64,000 bases of DNA from Euptelea pleiosperma (Eukaryota; Streptophyta; Magnoliopsida; Ranunculales; Eupteleaceae), in NCBI GenBank assembly GCA_035048495.1, contig CM068540.1:16600829-16664828 (forward strand). The letters are read 5' to 3'. Below the pieces are notes generated by a model. The model was not told the DNA's origin. It ran no database searches and worked only from the letters and a program-made list of their open reading frames with translations. A program made the translations under genes and the position numbers. Position 1 is the stretch's first letter. Each line of letters starts with the position of its first letter. This document shows positions 11,072 through 21,275 of this stretch, one piece after another.

Positions 11072-11717
11072 AAGCATATCTATCAACAAGTATGGTAACA
11101 TCACTATCTCACAAAAATCAGTCCCTCGGTGGACCTCTAAATCAAAAATCAGCCTGATTAGTGATTTCTAAGCGATATGATTGAAGTTATTTTCATGGGT
11201 CTTCTATAACTATAGCCTTTTAATGGGAATATTCTAAATAGATTGATCTTTGATTAGTGCCTAGGCTTATCATTCTGGACCATCTGATTGATGTAACACC
11301 TCTTGGTTGGACCACTACCTACACATAGTTGGATGGTCCATAAATGTACAGGATAAATCAGGCAATGCGTTAGATTTGGGTCACTCAATTATGAGCACAT
11401 ACACCAATTGACACATCATTGAACCCATCACATCATCCTCGTCTGCGATATGGTGCATGTCCACCCATAAGGAAACACATTCAATTGACTGAGCTAAGTG
11501 TCTCAAAGATTCCAAAACCAATCTCGATCATCCTGGAATGAAGGAGTTCGGCTCCTCTCCATGTCTCTAACAGTAGCATCCTGTTTCTTTTAGTGGATGT
11601 CCTTGAAACGGAGATAAGATCTCTCAAAAGCCAAACTTCAAGACACGCCTCTACTCCTCAAATTTTCATGTTAGAAAATACCCAAACCTAATGAAAATAA
11701 TAAAATTCTATCTAAAC

Positions 11718-12154
11718 CAAGGTTTAAAGGAGGCCGTTTTAATGGTTAAACGGACTGGGGCGTTACCGTTTAAACGGCCGTTGAAACGGATTGAAACGGC
11801 CAGGGGCAAAAATGAAAAAAAATGGATTTTAACGGAAAAAAACGAAAAAATGGCGCTGAAAATTTTGAAAATTTAAAATTAAAAAAAAATAGAATTTAAT
11901 GGAATTTAACAGAAATTAAATGGATTTTAACGGAATTAAACGGATTTAACGGCCATTTTTTTAACAAAATTTTTCAGAATTAAACGGCTGTTTAAACGAT
12001 TTTAACGCCGTTTAAATGATTTTAACGGCCGTTAAAACAAAAAAATGGCCGTTTTATTCAAAAACGATAAAACGTGTTTAAACGGAAATGAGCTTGGGGC
12101 GTTACCGTTTAAACGGCCATTAAAACTGTTTAAACGGCCGTTTTTAAAACCATG
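11718..12154. repeat. hAT-type MITE with 8-bp target duplication
   Basis: Left end 'caaggtttaaaggaggccgt' and right end 'aacggccgtttttaaaaccatg' are imperfect inverted repeats. The element is flanked by ATCTAAAC on both sides (11710-11717 and 12155-12162). An 8-bp duplication with CA...TG ends is the signature of the hAT superfamily. The interior is built of repeated 'aaacgg/ccgtt' tracts with no coding capacity. Confidence 0.8.
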
Positions 12155-12162
12155 ATCTAAAC

Positions 12163-12715
12163 AACTCAAACCCTAGAATAAACCCAGTATGTCTCCTAGC
12201 TACTATGTTGTGGGGCCCACATGGGGTCTCAACATTCCCACCCCTTAAGATCGACCTTATCCAATCAAATATCTCAATAGGCCACTTCTCTGTGAGAAAG
12301 AAGGTTTTTGATTCTTGCATTTGTGGCCAAGCTTGAACCATTCATTGCAGTAGAAGCATAACCCTTGGTCCTTCTTCTCCTTTTCCATGGTTGTAAGTCA
12401 TTTAATGAGATAAAAAAGTAGGGATCGTTGTCTCATTATATTCACCATTGGAGCTAATATTAATGGTGCAGGATGCATGACAATTAAAAATGTGGACCTA
12501 GCTTATGCAAGCTGTATTTTTCTTCCTAAAGCAGCACAATCCCGATTGTTTCAGAGAGTGTGAGAGGCTGGGTCTAAAAGATTGAATTCGTTTTTGAACC
12601 CGTTGATGAAGCACCCCATCAATTGCGATCTTAGTCCAAACGTCGGCCCTATAAGCCCACTATTCAAACTTTGCTAGTAGTGTTTCGATTATTACATCCC
12701 GTCTTTTTCTTCTAT
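12163..12715. other. Degenerate retroelement-like DNA, no gene seen
   Basis: No reading frame with a recognisable domain. 'cattcccaccccttaagatc' at 12233 and adjacent text look repeat-derived. It lies between the hAT-type MITE and the broken copia element. Confidence 0.3.
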
Positions 12716-13024
12716 GGAACAACATATATCCTTGCGACTGATGTATATAACTATCTTTTTCCAAAATACCATGAAGAAAAATAATTTTTACATCTAGTTG
12801 TTCTAAATATAATAAATATATTTTTCAAAGTCACCCTGCACATAATTATGAAGAGTATCTCTGTGCGAAGTAGCATGAAATGAAACGATGCACCAGCATC
12901 TATACCCAAGATTTGTAACGATTATCACATGATAGAATTAATGCATCATAAATACTTTCATCAAAATATTTACCGAATATTTACTTCCCTGATAGTTGTT
13001 CTCTGACTGTTTTTTCAAAACTTT

Positions 13025-13066
13025 GCAATCTCTTTTTATGTGTCCATTTTTGCAGCAATTCCAGCA
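13025..13066 (-). pseudogene. Gag zinc knuckle of the copia element
   Basis: The minus strand encodes CWNCCKNGHIKRDC, a complete CX2CX4HX4C zinc knuckle that binds retroelement RNA in the Gag particle. It lies just downstream of the gag frame at 13543-13157. Confidence 0.75.
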
Positions 13067-13156
13067 ACTACCATCTCCTTTTCCGAATGGGGTTCTGGAT
13101 TTACTCATGCTTGATTTTGATCGACCATAGTTTTTGCCTCTTCTGTTCGCTTTCTT

Positions 13157-13543
13157 TCATCCTTCTTCAACACTCGGGGCATTTTCTGATGTTTCACCAG
13201 AAGAACCTGAGAATTTTCTACAAGTTTCCTCACATCGGATTATGAATACGACATCATCATACTTCAGCGTTCCTATTTCTGAAGAGTTGTTCACTGCGAT
13301 CACCAAACTATCCCAACAGTCTGGTAACCCTGATAAAATCATAAGAGCTCTAATTTCATCATCGAAATTGATGCCAACGGATTTAAACTGAGCCGTAATC
13401 GTGTTGAATTCATTAAGATGTATAGCCACACTATCATCATCAGCCATTTTCATATTGAACAATCTCTTCATCAGAAAAACCTTATTTGAAGTAGATGGTT
13501 TTTCATACATCCTTGAGAGAGCGACTGTTAAAGCTTCTGTCAT
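13157..13543 (-). pseudogene. gag: Copia Gag polyprotein fragment
   Basis: This 128-residue stretch is the middle of a Tnt1-type Gag (UBN2/retrotran_gag_2 domain): residues 1-30 contain ALSRMYEKPSTSNKVFLMKRLF, then the conserved 'HLNEFNTITAQFKSVGI' helix, then 'LSGLPDCWDSLVIAV'. Its N-terminal part lies in another frame at 13791-13567 (EVQWLKFWILEDVDG and following), so at least one frameshift separates them. The zinc knuckle follows at 13066-13025. Gag would form the cytoplasmic particle of the retrotransposon; here it is a broken remnant. Confidence 0.75.
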
Positions 13544-13792
13544 CTTCTCCTTAGAGATATTAAACGTTACAGATGCAGCACTGCACTGTACCTAGGGATT
13601 TCTTGTCGAGTATCTCCCACTTGTCGTCTGTCATCCTCTCTAGCTTTTTCATTTTTCCTTCGAGAGAAAGATAGAGATCCTTTTAATAAAGGCAATCCTC
13701 CATCTACATCTTCTAGAATCCAAAATTTGAGCCATTGAACTTCTCGATCCCCACATTTACTTCTTCCATCATTGATCTTGCTCAAACCCAAT

Positions 13793-13804
13793 GCTCTGAT
13801 ACTA
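13793..13804 (-). other. Primer binding site (initiator tRNA-Met type)
   Basis: On the minus strand TAGTATCAGAGC, one base off the usual plant copia site TGGTATCAGAGC, two bases after the LTR end. Confidence 0.75.
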
Positions 13805-13806
13805 GT

Positions 13807-14150
13807 TGTTAGGAAGAAAGAACAATAAATAATCTAAAGAACAAAGATGCAATCACCCACAACATAGAGACTTACGTGGTTCCCTCTATATCGAGGTACG
13901 TCCACGGATCCACACCGATTCCACTATCCTCTAAGGTAAGAAAAGAAATACATATAATACAATGGATGATCATCTCTGATCAATCGAGGTATATATATAA
14001 TCCCAAGATGAAACTAGGGTTTCCATATCTCTATGTACAAGTACAAAAATGCCCTTAAGGGAAAAGACCACCTCGAGACGGAGTTGGGCCACAGTGTCGT
14101 GCCTTCATGTAAAGAACTTGTAACACCATCAGGCTCCACATAACATAACA
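13807..14150 (-). mobile_element. LTR of the Tnt1-like copia element (minus strand)
   Basis: On the minus strand it starts TGTTATGTTATGTGGAGCC after a polypurine tract (caagggggaaat, 14151-14162) and ends CTTCCTAACA before the primer site. Length 344. It matches the + strand LTR at 15759-16071 over its whole length ('gtggaatcggtgtggatcc', 'gtaagtctctatgttgtggg'). Confidence 0.75.
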
Positions 14151-14566
14151 ATTTCCCCCTTGAAGGCCCACCAGGAACATCTTCGTTGAGCTTGCTGCAT
14201 CTAGAATGTGACACCTCGATCTATAGGAAACTCGGTGTGAATCTCTATAGTGACCACCTTAGTGAACATATTTATAGTGTTGTGCCTCCATGTACAATAC
14301 TTCTAGCACCATCAGGCTCCACATAACATAACATAGCAGCACTAATATGGGCCCCCATGCATGGTTAGTGTGCTATTCGTACGTGTGCATTTGTATATAA
14401 CGGGGTCCCATGTTTGCTTGGGGGATAGGAGGTCGGATGTGGTATCCACAAATAGAGTTCAAGTGGACTGAGAAGAGCAAGAAGATCATTATGTTCGAGG
14501 ATTTTGTTGACGCTCTTAGTCGCGATTTGGCCCGATGACTTATGGGAATCTCCATGGAATGTTGGC

Positions 14567-15680
14567 TATAAACTTAGAAAGAGTTTATATGATTTTGAAA
14601 CAGGCCCCCAAATAGTGATATAAGAAATTTGACTATTTTATGTCTAGTAATGGTTTTGACAGATGTCATGTTGACCACTATTGTTATTTTAAAAAGCTAG
14701 GAAATTCTTATCTCATATTGTTTCTGTATGTAGATAATATGCTTGTTGCAAGATCACGAGATTTTGAATCTCAAGGAATAGTTGTCAAATGAATTTGCTA
14801 TGAAGGATTTGGGTGCTGCAAAACAAATCATCGGTATGAGAATCAACAGAGATAGGACAATAAGTAGGAAGTTGAAGTTGTCTCAAGTTAAAGTACTCAA
14901 GAGGTTTGGAAGGTGCTAAACCAGTTAGCACTCCATTGGCAATCCACTTCATACTTTCAAATGAACATGGCGCATCGACACGTGAAGAACGTGATTACAT
15001 GGCTAAGACACCATATGCCTCAGTCGTTGGTGGTTTGATGTATGATATGGTCTGCACAATACCAGACATTACTCAAGCAGTGGGAGTTGTAAGCAGATTT
15101 ATGAATAACCCAGGAAAAGAGCATTGGGAAGCTGTCAAGTGGATTCTTAGATATCTGAGAGGTACTAAAGATACACGATGTGTTATGAAGGATAAAAAAT
15201 CAGCTTAAAGAGATATATTGATTCAGATATGGTATGAGACATTGATGGAAGGAAGAGCATGACAGAGTATGTGTTTACTTTGGACAATGCAACGGTCAAT
15301 ACAGTTACAAAAGATAGTCAATATTTTGACGACAGAGGTAGAGTCTGTTGCTGTAACAAAATCTTACAAGGAGATGATATGGCTACAGGGTCTTTTGAGA
15401 TAATTAAAAATGATAGGAGAATTGTAAACTTTACAGTGACAGTCAGAGTACAATTCATCCTGTAAAGAATTCAACATTTTATTAAAGGACTAAGCACATT
15501 GATATTAAGTACCATTTCATACGAACCATGTTGGAAGATAGACTATTTGGTTTGGAGAAGATCCACATGAGTTAGAACCCTATGGATATGTTCAGTAAGG
15601 TGGTCACTATAGAGAAATTAAAGTTATGTTCAGTTTCTATTGATCTTCATGCTCAGAAGCCACGGAAGAGATTCACATCG
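14567..15680 (+). pseudogene. pol: Copia reverse transcriptase-RNase H remnant (+ strand)
   Basis: Starting near 14567 (KLRKSLY) the + strand holds the C-terminal half of reverse transcriptase, with YVDN at about 14731 where active enzymes have YVDD. The frame at 14906-15208 (TPYASVVGGLMYDMVCT, then 'KEHWEAVKWILRYLRGTKDT') is the RT-RNase H connection. RNase H follows in pieces to about 15460, and the typical pol end (near 15590, 'MFSKVVTIEKLKLC') precedes the LTR. Many stops and shifts make it non-functional. It resumes about where the inverted minus-strand fragment at 12720 stops, so the two are probably one element split by an inversion. Confidence 0.7.
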
Positions 15681-15758
15681 AATTCCCTATGAAGGTGTCA
15701 CATTTTAGATACAGCAAGTTCAATGGAGATGTTCGTGGTTAATCTCCAAGCGGAAGAT

Positions 15759-16071
15759 TGCCTGATGGTGTTACAAGTACTGTACATGAAGGTATGACAC
15801 TACGACCCAGCTTCGTCTTAGGGAGATATTTTTCCCTTTAGGGCATTTTCGTACTTTTACATAGAGATATGAAAATTAAGTTTTTGTCTTGGGGTTGATC
15901 AGAGACAATAATCCATTATATTGTATGTGTTTCTTTTCTTACCTCAAAGCATAGTGGAATCGGTGTGGATCCGTGGACATACCTCAATCTAGAGTGAACC
16001 ACGTAAGTCTCTATGTTGTGGGTGATTGCATCTTCATTCTTTAGAGTGTTTATCGTTATTTCTTCCCAACA
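15759..16071 (+). mobile_element. 3' LTR of the Tnt1-like copia element (+ strand)
   Basis: Starts TGCCTGATGGTGTTACAAG after a decayed polypurine tract (caagcggaagat) and ends 'cttcccaaca'. Compared with the minus-strand LTR it lacks about 15 bases at the start and is clearly diverged. Confidence 0.7.
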
Positions 16072-16129
16072 ATTAGTATACGACCCCCAGTAAATATAAG
16101 AAATAACCCCCCTCTTAAAGCAAGATTCC

Positions 16130-16690
16130 ATGCTAGTTGTACCTCAACCAACAAGGTAGGAATCTTGCTGACTCAACCAAGAGCCTTTTTCCAGTTGTCC
16201 ATGATGCTTGCTAATTAGAGGCCTGGAGAGAGTCCAACCTCCAAGCAGTTAGACTCCTTCCATCCCAAGTACTGGAATAGAAATACAATCTCCAATAATG
16301 ATCTCGACCAAGATAAGAAGTTCCTTAGTCAGATGAGGAATCCTACTCAGGAAACCTCTCTGCCATAAGGATAGAAATGGAGACTTTCTTGGACTAAAAG
16401 ATGGAGGAAGGGAATTCCTTATTGGAGTCCATCTACTTCTAAAGGTGATCCCCCTCACGACCTATAAATATAGGTTGACGTTAAAGGTATAGATCATCTC
16501 ATCACTAGTCAAGCAACCCCACTTCTTATTTGCTTAAGTGGTCTCTTCTTATTCTTTGACTTTAGCATCAGATGGTCCTTTGCAGGTCCAATCCCCTCCC
16601 AGTGTGCTGATTCATCAAAGGTTCGAGGGTCTGTCTCTTCTTGTCAGGATCGAATATTGAGGATCATGCACTGAAGGTAAAATTCCCCGA
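16130..16690 (+). mobile_element. LTR fragment, gypsy-like
   Basis: Contains a promoter-like block ('gacctataaatatagg' at 16458) followed by 'atcatctcatcactagtcaa' and 'tgactttagcatcagatggt', text typical of plant gypsy LTR R/U5 regions ('gactt-gcatcgga'). No terminal repeats or coding region are evident, so it is a fragment or solo LTR with unresolved ends. Confidence 0.4.
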
Positions 16691-16810
16691 CACTTTCCTT
16701 GAAGCAATGTCCAACTCCTCTCCTCTATGATTGGGAGACAATGGAAGTTCCTTCACTTGAAATAGATCTTTGTTTGAGACAAATAAAAATTTAACCAAGT
16801 ATGACATGTG

Positions 16811-16834
16811 GGGGAGAGAGAGAGAGAGAGAGAG
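16811..16834. repeat. GA microsatellite
   Basis: About ten uninterrupted 'ga' units. Confidence 0.8.
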
Positions 16835-16995
16835 GCACTCCTTTTCATAAGGCTTAGAAATGTCAGAATTGGCTGATTTTTCGTGAGGATTATCTTTGCC
16901 AAGATATTATCATAAAAAATTATGCCTTTAACGCATCTCCATATGCAAACCACAATCATTTATCATTTTATTTGTCACAAAACACATCTACTATA

Positions 16996-18230
16996 TGTTA
17001 GAAATGTTTCATTGTAGACAATTTTTGGTAAAATATGTTGTTTTGACCAACTTATATGTGGTCAAATTTATTATGGGATGCATAGACCTTTCGGTCAAAT
17101 TTAGTGTGGGTTCTATTCTTCTATATGGAGAGATTACATATATGTATTTTGTTTAATATGAAACATTTTGGGTGAATTTATAAATGTGCCCAAACATACC
17201 CCACTTTTAATGATAGTGTTATTTTCATTTTTTTTATGTTTTTTTTACTTTAGTCCCCACATTGGATAAAGTGAAAAGTTTGGTTAAGGTTATATAAGCA
17301 CTCACTCTCTAGTTTATTGTAATTAATGCAAAGGCAATAGAGAAGTGGTCTAGTGTATCAGGATGGTGCAAAGCACCACATACGCACACGCGCACGCACG
17401 TGTGCAAAAGGACGATTGGGCATTTTGGGCGCTTTGTGAGGTGCAATTAAATAGCAGATGGTTGATGATCAATCTTAACATTTGGATCGTCGCACGGACG
17501 TGATCAGATGTATGTCCAATAAATAGATTAAACAATTAAGATGGTTCAACGAACACATCTTATGATAGAATAAATCTGGACCATAAGATCATACAGATCT
17601 AACGGTTTTTAGACATAACCGCTTATAGCTAAATTAAAACTACCCAGAATTGATCCAGATCACAGGATCAAACGTAACTGCTTATACTAACTTAGTCTTG
17701 CCCAGAATTGATCCAGACCATATGATCAATTCGTGTCTCTTTAGAATAGATACAATTTGATCTATAAAAGAGATGGATTTGTCTTTAACCATATATATTC
17801 AATTCAATTGACTTTTGAAATTCATTCACATAAACAAGAATACAGAGCACAATCTTTTTTTCTTTCTTCTTCTATTGTTCTTTATACTTTTAAGCAACTT
17901 TCAAAAGTTTTATTACATCCGAGAGAACATTTATACTGTTAAAAGTTCGTCAGAAACATAGAGATTTGAAATGCTATCTTCTCTCTGTAAATAGACTGTT
18001 GAATCTTGTCAGACGAAAGCCTACAGAACTGTTAATTAGCTAGCATTGATCGAGGGCGAATTCTATCTTTATCACTTTGTGATTTCATAAGCTTCAGTCT
18101 TAGATAAATTATTTTTATATGTTCTTTATTATAATTCATTTTTCTAAACTTAAACATTTGTATCAATTCCTTAATTGTATTATTTATTTTCTTCTCATAT
18201 TAATTCTCTAATTTCTATTTTCCGTGGTTT
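16996..18230 (+). mobile_element. Possible copia-type solo LTR
   Basis: Begins TGTTAGAAATG and contains a TATA-like 'aaggttatataagcactcac' at 17290, followed by 'acgcacacgcgcacgcacgt' at 17382. A second TATA-like block 'atctataaaagagatgg' lies at 17758. This layout is common in plant copia LTRs, but the 3' end and target duplication were not found and no internal region is present. Confidence 0.35.
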
Positions 18231-19200
18231 GGGTGCATGCAAGTGGCAGGCGTGATCATCAATCTGGACGGTCGAAATGTAAAGTAACAATCGAATGGGC
18301 AAAAGCCGGCCCAAAGTTGATCACATAATTGGAACCGTCCAAATGTTAGTTTAGTAATACACGAATTAATAGTAATAATCCGAAGCATTGTGAATTGATT
18401 AAAACACATCTTTTCCTTATAAAATGGATGGAAACAAAGTCGCATCTCTCATACTTTCTGTTTCCCATCGACTATTATCATCATCTTGTTAACTCCCGTG
18501 TCACTAGAGACTCACTACTCAAGAAGTATATTACCTATTTCCATCACTATCATGTCCCCACCACCTCTTTGATCACGTACCATGATGATCATTATAATTC
18601 CAACGGTCACCGTATAACTATAATTGATGGTGTATATCTTAATTACCTTATATTTTGGTATGTGGCCCACCAAATTGCACCATGGGATGCCCGAGTCATA
18701 GTTGTAGATCATGTGATTAAGAGGAGGGGACCCACAAATTGAACTGTTCAGATCAAACTTTAAGCTGTGTGATGCATTGCACGACCGAATCTCTGATTAA
18801 ATGTACATAGATTATGTAGAAATTGTTCCAGAGGACTCATCATCATATACCTCCATCGTCACCCTTTTTATTAACTATCTCCCAACACCATCATCACCTT
18901 GTCGGCCGCTTTATCCAATGCCACCTCCACGGCATTTCTCTCTCTCCCCTCTCTCTCTCTCTCTCTATCTCTCTCTAAGATTTTTGCAAGACTAGTCTGA
19001 AAAGGTCGTGCAGACTTAAAAGTGTGCAAACGTTGTCTGCTCCGTCAGATGTTCCTCGAAAACAGTATCATTTCCCTGTTCCCAAAAATTTTAGTTTTTA
19101 AAATTAAAAACACATTTTTCAAGGTGCATCCGATGGTAGATATAATGTTTGCGTTCTTCGGTCTGCTCCACTTGTTTAGAGAAAATGAAAAGGGTCTCAA
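18231..19200. other. Intergenic, no gene recognised
   Basis: An open frame of 115 residues (18395-18742) has no recognisable domain and is rich in His, Tyr and Ile. A CT microsatellite lies at 18940-18977. I see nothing that supports a gene. Confidence 0.4.
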
Positions 19201-19571
19201 TGTAAATTTGTTGCTCACGCTTTTGGCGTAAGCCAGCACCATTTTTGTTACTACTTCCATTTGGGCCCACTAACCGAATGGATGTTTAGTCCACCCCTTG
19301 ATGGATATATACACCAAAAAGTACCATGATTGGTAATCACTAGCCATTAGATTTTAGTACTTTTTAATACGTGGTTATAGCCGTTGGATTCAAACATTTT
19401 TTTGAGTGCTAAAACCAATGGCTAAAAATCATCAAACATGCTGATTTTTGGTATTATTATCAACCAAAGGTTGTGTTAAACATCCATGCGGTTAGTGGGC
19501 CCAGATGGCAGAGGTGAGTAACAAAAATGGTGATTGCCTACGCCAAAAGCGTGAGCTACAGCTTGTTACAT
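19201..19571. repeat. Fold-back MITE in the MIZ1-like gene promoter
   Basis: Left arm 'gctcacgcttttggcgtaag', 'ccatttttgttact' and 'gggcccactaaccgaatgga'; right arm carries the complements ('cggttagtgggccca', 'agtaacaaaaatgg', 'cgccaaaagcgtgagc'). The element ends about 245 bases upstream of the ATG at 19818. Confidence 0.75.
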
Positions 19572-19625
19572 CGCCACCCAAACAAAAATAAAAATAAGAT
19601 CACCGTATCAACACCAAACTTCATC

Positions 19626-19755
19626 CTCTCTCTCTCTCTCTCTCTTTTGAGTCTGCGTTTTGAGCCTTTTGGCCGTGTTTACAGCAAAAAAGGCCGTGTT
19701 TACAGCAAAAAGGACCGCCATCACCACCAAACTTCACCTCTCTCTCTCTCTCGCT
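19626..19755. repeat. CT microsatellites in the 5' leader region
   Basis: Runs of 'tctc' at 19626-19648 and 19738-19752, with a 19-base tandem duplication between them ('ggccgtgtttacagcaaaaa' at about 19671 and 19690). CT tracts in plant leaders are common. Confidence 0.65.
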
Positions 19756-19817
19756 GTGCGCGTGTGTCTGTGTGCGCGTGTATTGTAGTTTTGTTGTAAG
19801 CCCTTGATCAACGTACA

Positions 19818-20627
19818 ATGAAACCGGAGGAGCACAGCCTACACAGGAGCAGCAGCAGTAGCAGCAGCAGCTGCAGAAGCAGTCGCAAGATCCTCCCTTC
19901 AAACTATATGAGATCATCATCACAAATCCCGGACACCGATGAAGTCTCCGAAAAACCACTCGTCCGAAAACACTCATCCCTCTCTTTTCCCTCACCGACC
20001 AAGACCAAAAACGTGACAGCCATCATTCGATCACTCCTCGGAATCGTTTCCCTCCCCACCTTAATCCCAACATGCCGCTGGTTAAACGTCTCCTCCCGTC
20101 TTTCGTCCTCACCGAACTTAGGCCGTAAACTAACCGGCACCCTCTTCGGTCACAAGAAGGGTCACGTTAGCTTCGCGGTTCAAGAGGACCCACGGTCTGA
20201 ACCGGTTTTATTACTAGAATTAGCCACCCCGACGTGCACGTTAGTGAAGGAGATGTCATCGGGATTAGTGAGGATTGCTCTCGAGTGCAAGAGGGGATCA
20301 GGTGGAAATAATAACCGGCCGGTGAAGCTATTCCAGGAGCCCATGTGGACCATGTACTGTAACGGTAAGAAATGTGGGTACGCCATGTCTCGCACGTGCT
20401 GTGAGTCTGATTGGCACGTGTTGAGTACTGTACAGACGGTTTCGGTTGGTGCGGGTGTAATTCCGGTGGAGAAGGGCCGGAACACTAATGGGCTCGAAGG
20501 CGAGCTTATGTATATGCGAGCTAGGTTTGAACGAGTCGTTGGAAGTCGGGACTCGGAAGCTTTTTATATGATGAATCCGGACGGCACTGGTGGACCGGAA
20601 CTCAGCATCTTCCTCCTTAGAATCTGA
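19818..20627 (+). CDS. MIZU-KUSSEI1-like protein (MIZ1/DUF617)
   Basis: Intronless 269-residue protein of the plant-specific MIZ1 family. Residues 1-95 are a variable Ser/Arg-rich leader, including a poly-Ser tract encoded by agc repeats. The conserved domain spans about residues 110-269: 'GTLFGHKKGHVSFAVQEDPR', 'LLLELATPTCTLVKEM', 'GLVRIALEC', 'EPMWTMYCNGKKCGYAMSR', 'WHVLSTVQTVSVGAGVIP', 'GELMYMRARFERVVGSRDSE', 'AFYMMNPDG', ending 'GPELSIFLLRI' at the C terminus. Arabidopsis MIZ1 (about 297 residues) is needed for root hydrotropism and associates with the ER membrane. Which paralogue this is cannot be told. The start is the first ATG before the family-like leader, and no intron is needed. 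The coding part is GC-richer than its surroundings. A fold-back MITE sits in the proximal promoter. Confidence 0.92.
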   Translation: MKPEEHSLHRSSSSSSSSCRSSRKILPSNYMRSSSQIPDTDEVSEKPLVRKHSSLSFPSPTKTKNVTAIIRSLLGIVSLPTLIPTCRWLNVSSRLSSSPNLGRKLTGTLFGHKKGHVSFAVQEDPRSEPVLLLELATPTCTLVKEMSSGLVRIALECKRGSGGNNNRPVKLFQEPMWTMYCNGKKCGYAMSRTCCESDWHVLSTVQTVSVGAGVIPVEKGRNTNGLEGELMYMRARFERVVGSRDSEAFYMMNPDGTGGPELSIFLLRI

Positions 20628-20892
20628 GGGACAAAAGTTTGTCTCGTTTTAAACCGTAGGATATGATTGGTAGTAATTTGTAAGTTTTATTCTGTGATCA
20701 TCTGATATCATGTACTTTGAAATCTTGTGTTGATATTAGAAAAACTTAATCATCTCTCTCTCTCTCTCTCTCACACACACAAATTGTTGTTTTAGGGTTT
20801 AAGGTTTAGGGTTCAGGGAATATGTACACTTAAGTGCCCACGGTAGGAAAAATGCCTCGTGGAACGTGTTGACCCACCTCCTGACCCAAGGT
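20628..20892. other. 3' flank of the MIZ1-like gene
   Basis: AT-rich putative 3' UTR with no canonical AATAAA, then a TC/CA microsatellite at 20752-20782 and 'tttagggtttaaggtttagg', a short telomere-like string that I take as chance. Confidence 0.4.
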
Positions 20893-21275
20893 TTAAAGGC
20901 CCACCCCTTAGTAGACCTAACTCCTAAGGTTTACTGACGGACTGGGTCGTTACCGATAAAACCGTTAAAACGGATACGGATTGTAACGGACAGAGGCAAA
21001 AATGAAAAAAAATAAAAGGATTTTAATAGATTTTAACAAATTTAACGGGAAAAATGGCACTGAAAATCGAAAAAAATAGAATTTAATGAAAAAATATCAG
21101 ATTTTAACAGAAATAACGGCCGTTTTTCCACAAAATTTTCCAGATTTTAACAGCTATTGAAATGAAAAAACCGGCCGTTAAACCATCAAAATGGTTTTTA
21201 ACGTAACTGGCTTGGGATGTTACCATTTTAACGGCCGTTAAAACCGTTTAAATGGTGTCATTTTAAACCATGAGT
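20893..21275. repeat. hAT-type MITE copy
   Basis: Same family as 11718-12154: left 'taaggtttactgacggactg' and 'gtcgttaccg', right 'aacggccgttaaaaccgttt' and 'ttaaaccatg'. 'agtagacct' occurs at both sides (20920 and 21273), close to a target duplication but offset by a few bases on the left. Confidence 0.6.

Larger units (their letters stand above)
6360..11460 (+). repeat. Tandem array of MITE-rich units
   Basis: The same order of blocks recurs: a leader ('cgaacacgt...cccttgatag'), 'gaaatttaggccttg', a 320-base MITE, a second MITE with 'gggataaaactt' ends, a block with 'gtgcctagg' and 'gaccatctgattgatgta', a half fold-back element, and a tail 'gaagaaataagagaatacat'. The 'tttaggcctt' landmark occurs near 6465, 8051, 8713 and 10221. 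Spacings are 1586 bases (units 1 to 1') and 1508 (units 2 to 3). The second occurrence is truncated after about 150 bases. There are no genes in the array. Confidence 0.75.
12720..14340 (-). mobile_element. Tnt1-like copia element, inverted 5' half
   Basis: Read on the minus strand the order is: end of an internal region and polypurine tract (about 14290-14151), LTR (14150-13807), tRNA-Met-type primer site (13804-13793), gag (13791-13000), a protease remnant (about 12950-12840; HATSHRDTL, then Y-x-x-GDFEK) and, directly joined by a deletion, a piece of reverse transcriptase (about 12840-12720; LEQLD-VK, FLHG, then Y-x-HQ). The integrase is missing. A short extra LTR start at 14334-14270 shows that more than one LTR was involved. 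The element is dead, with frame changes and stops throughout. Confidence 0.7.

Noticed and set aside
20795..20820. Telomere-like TTTAGGG text
   Set aside because: Only two or three imperfect units after a microsatellite; too short for an interstitial telomere.
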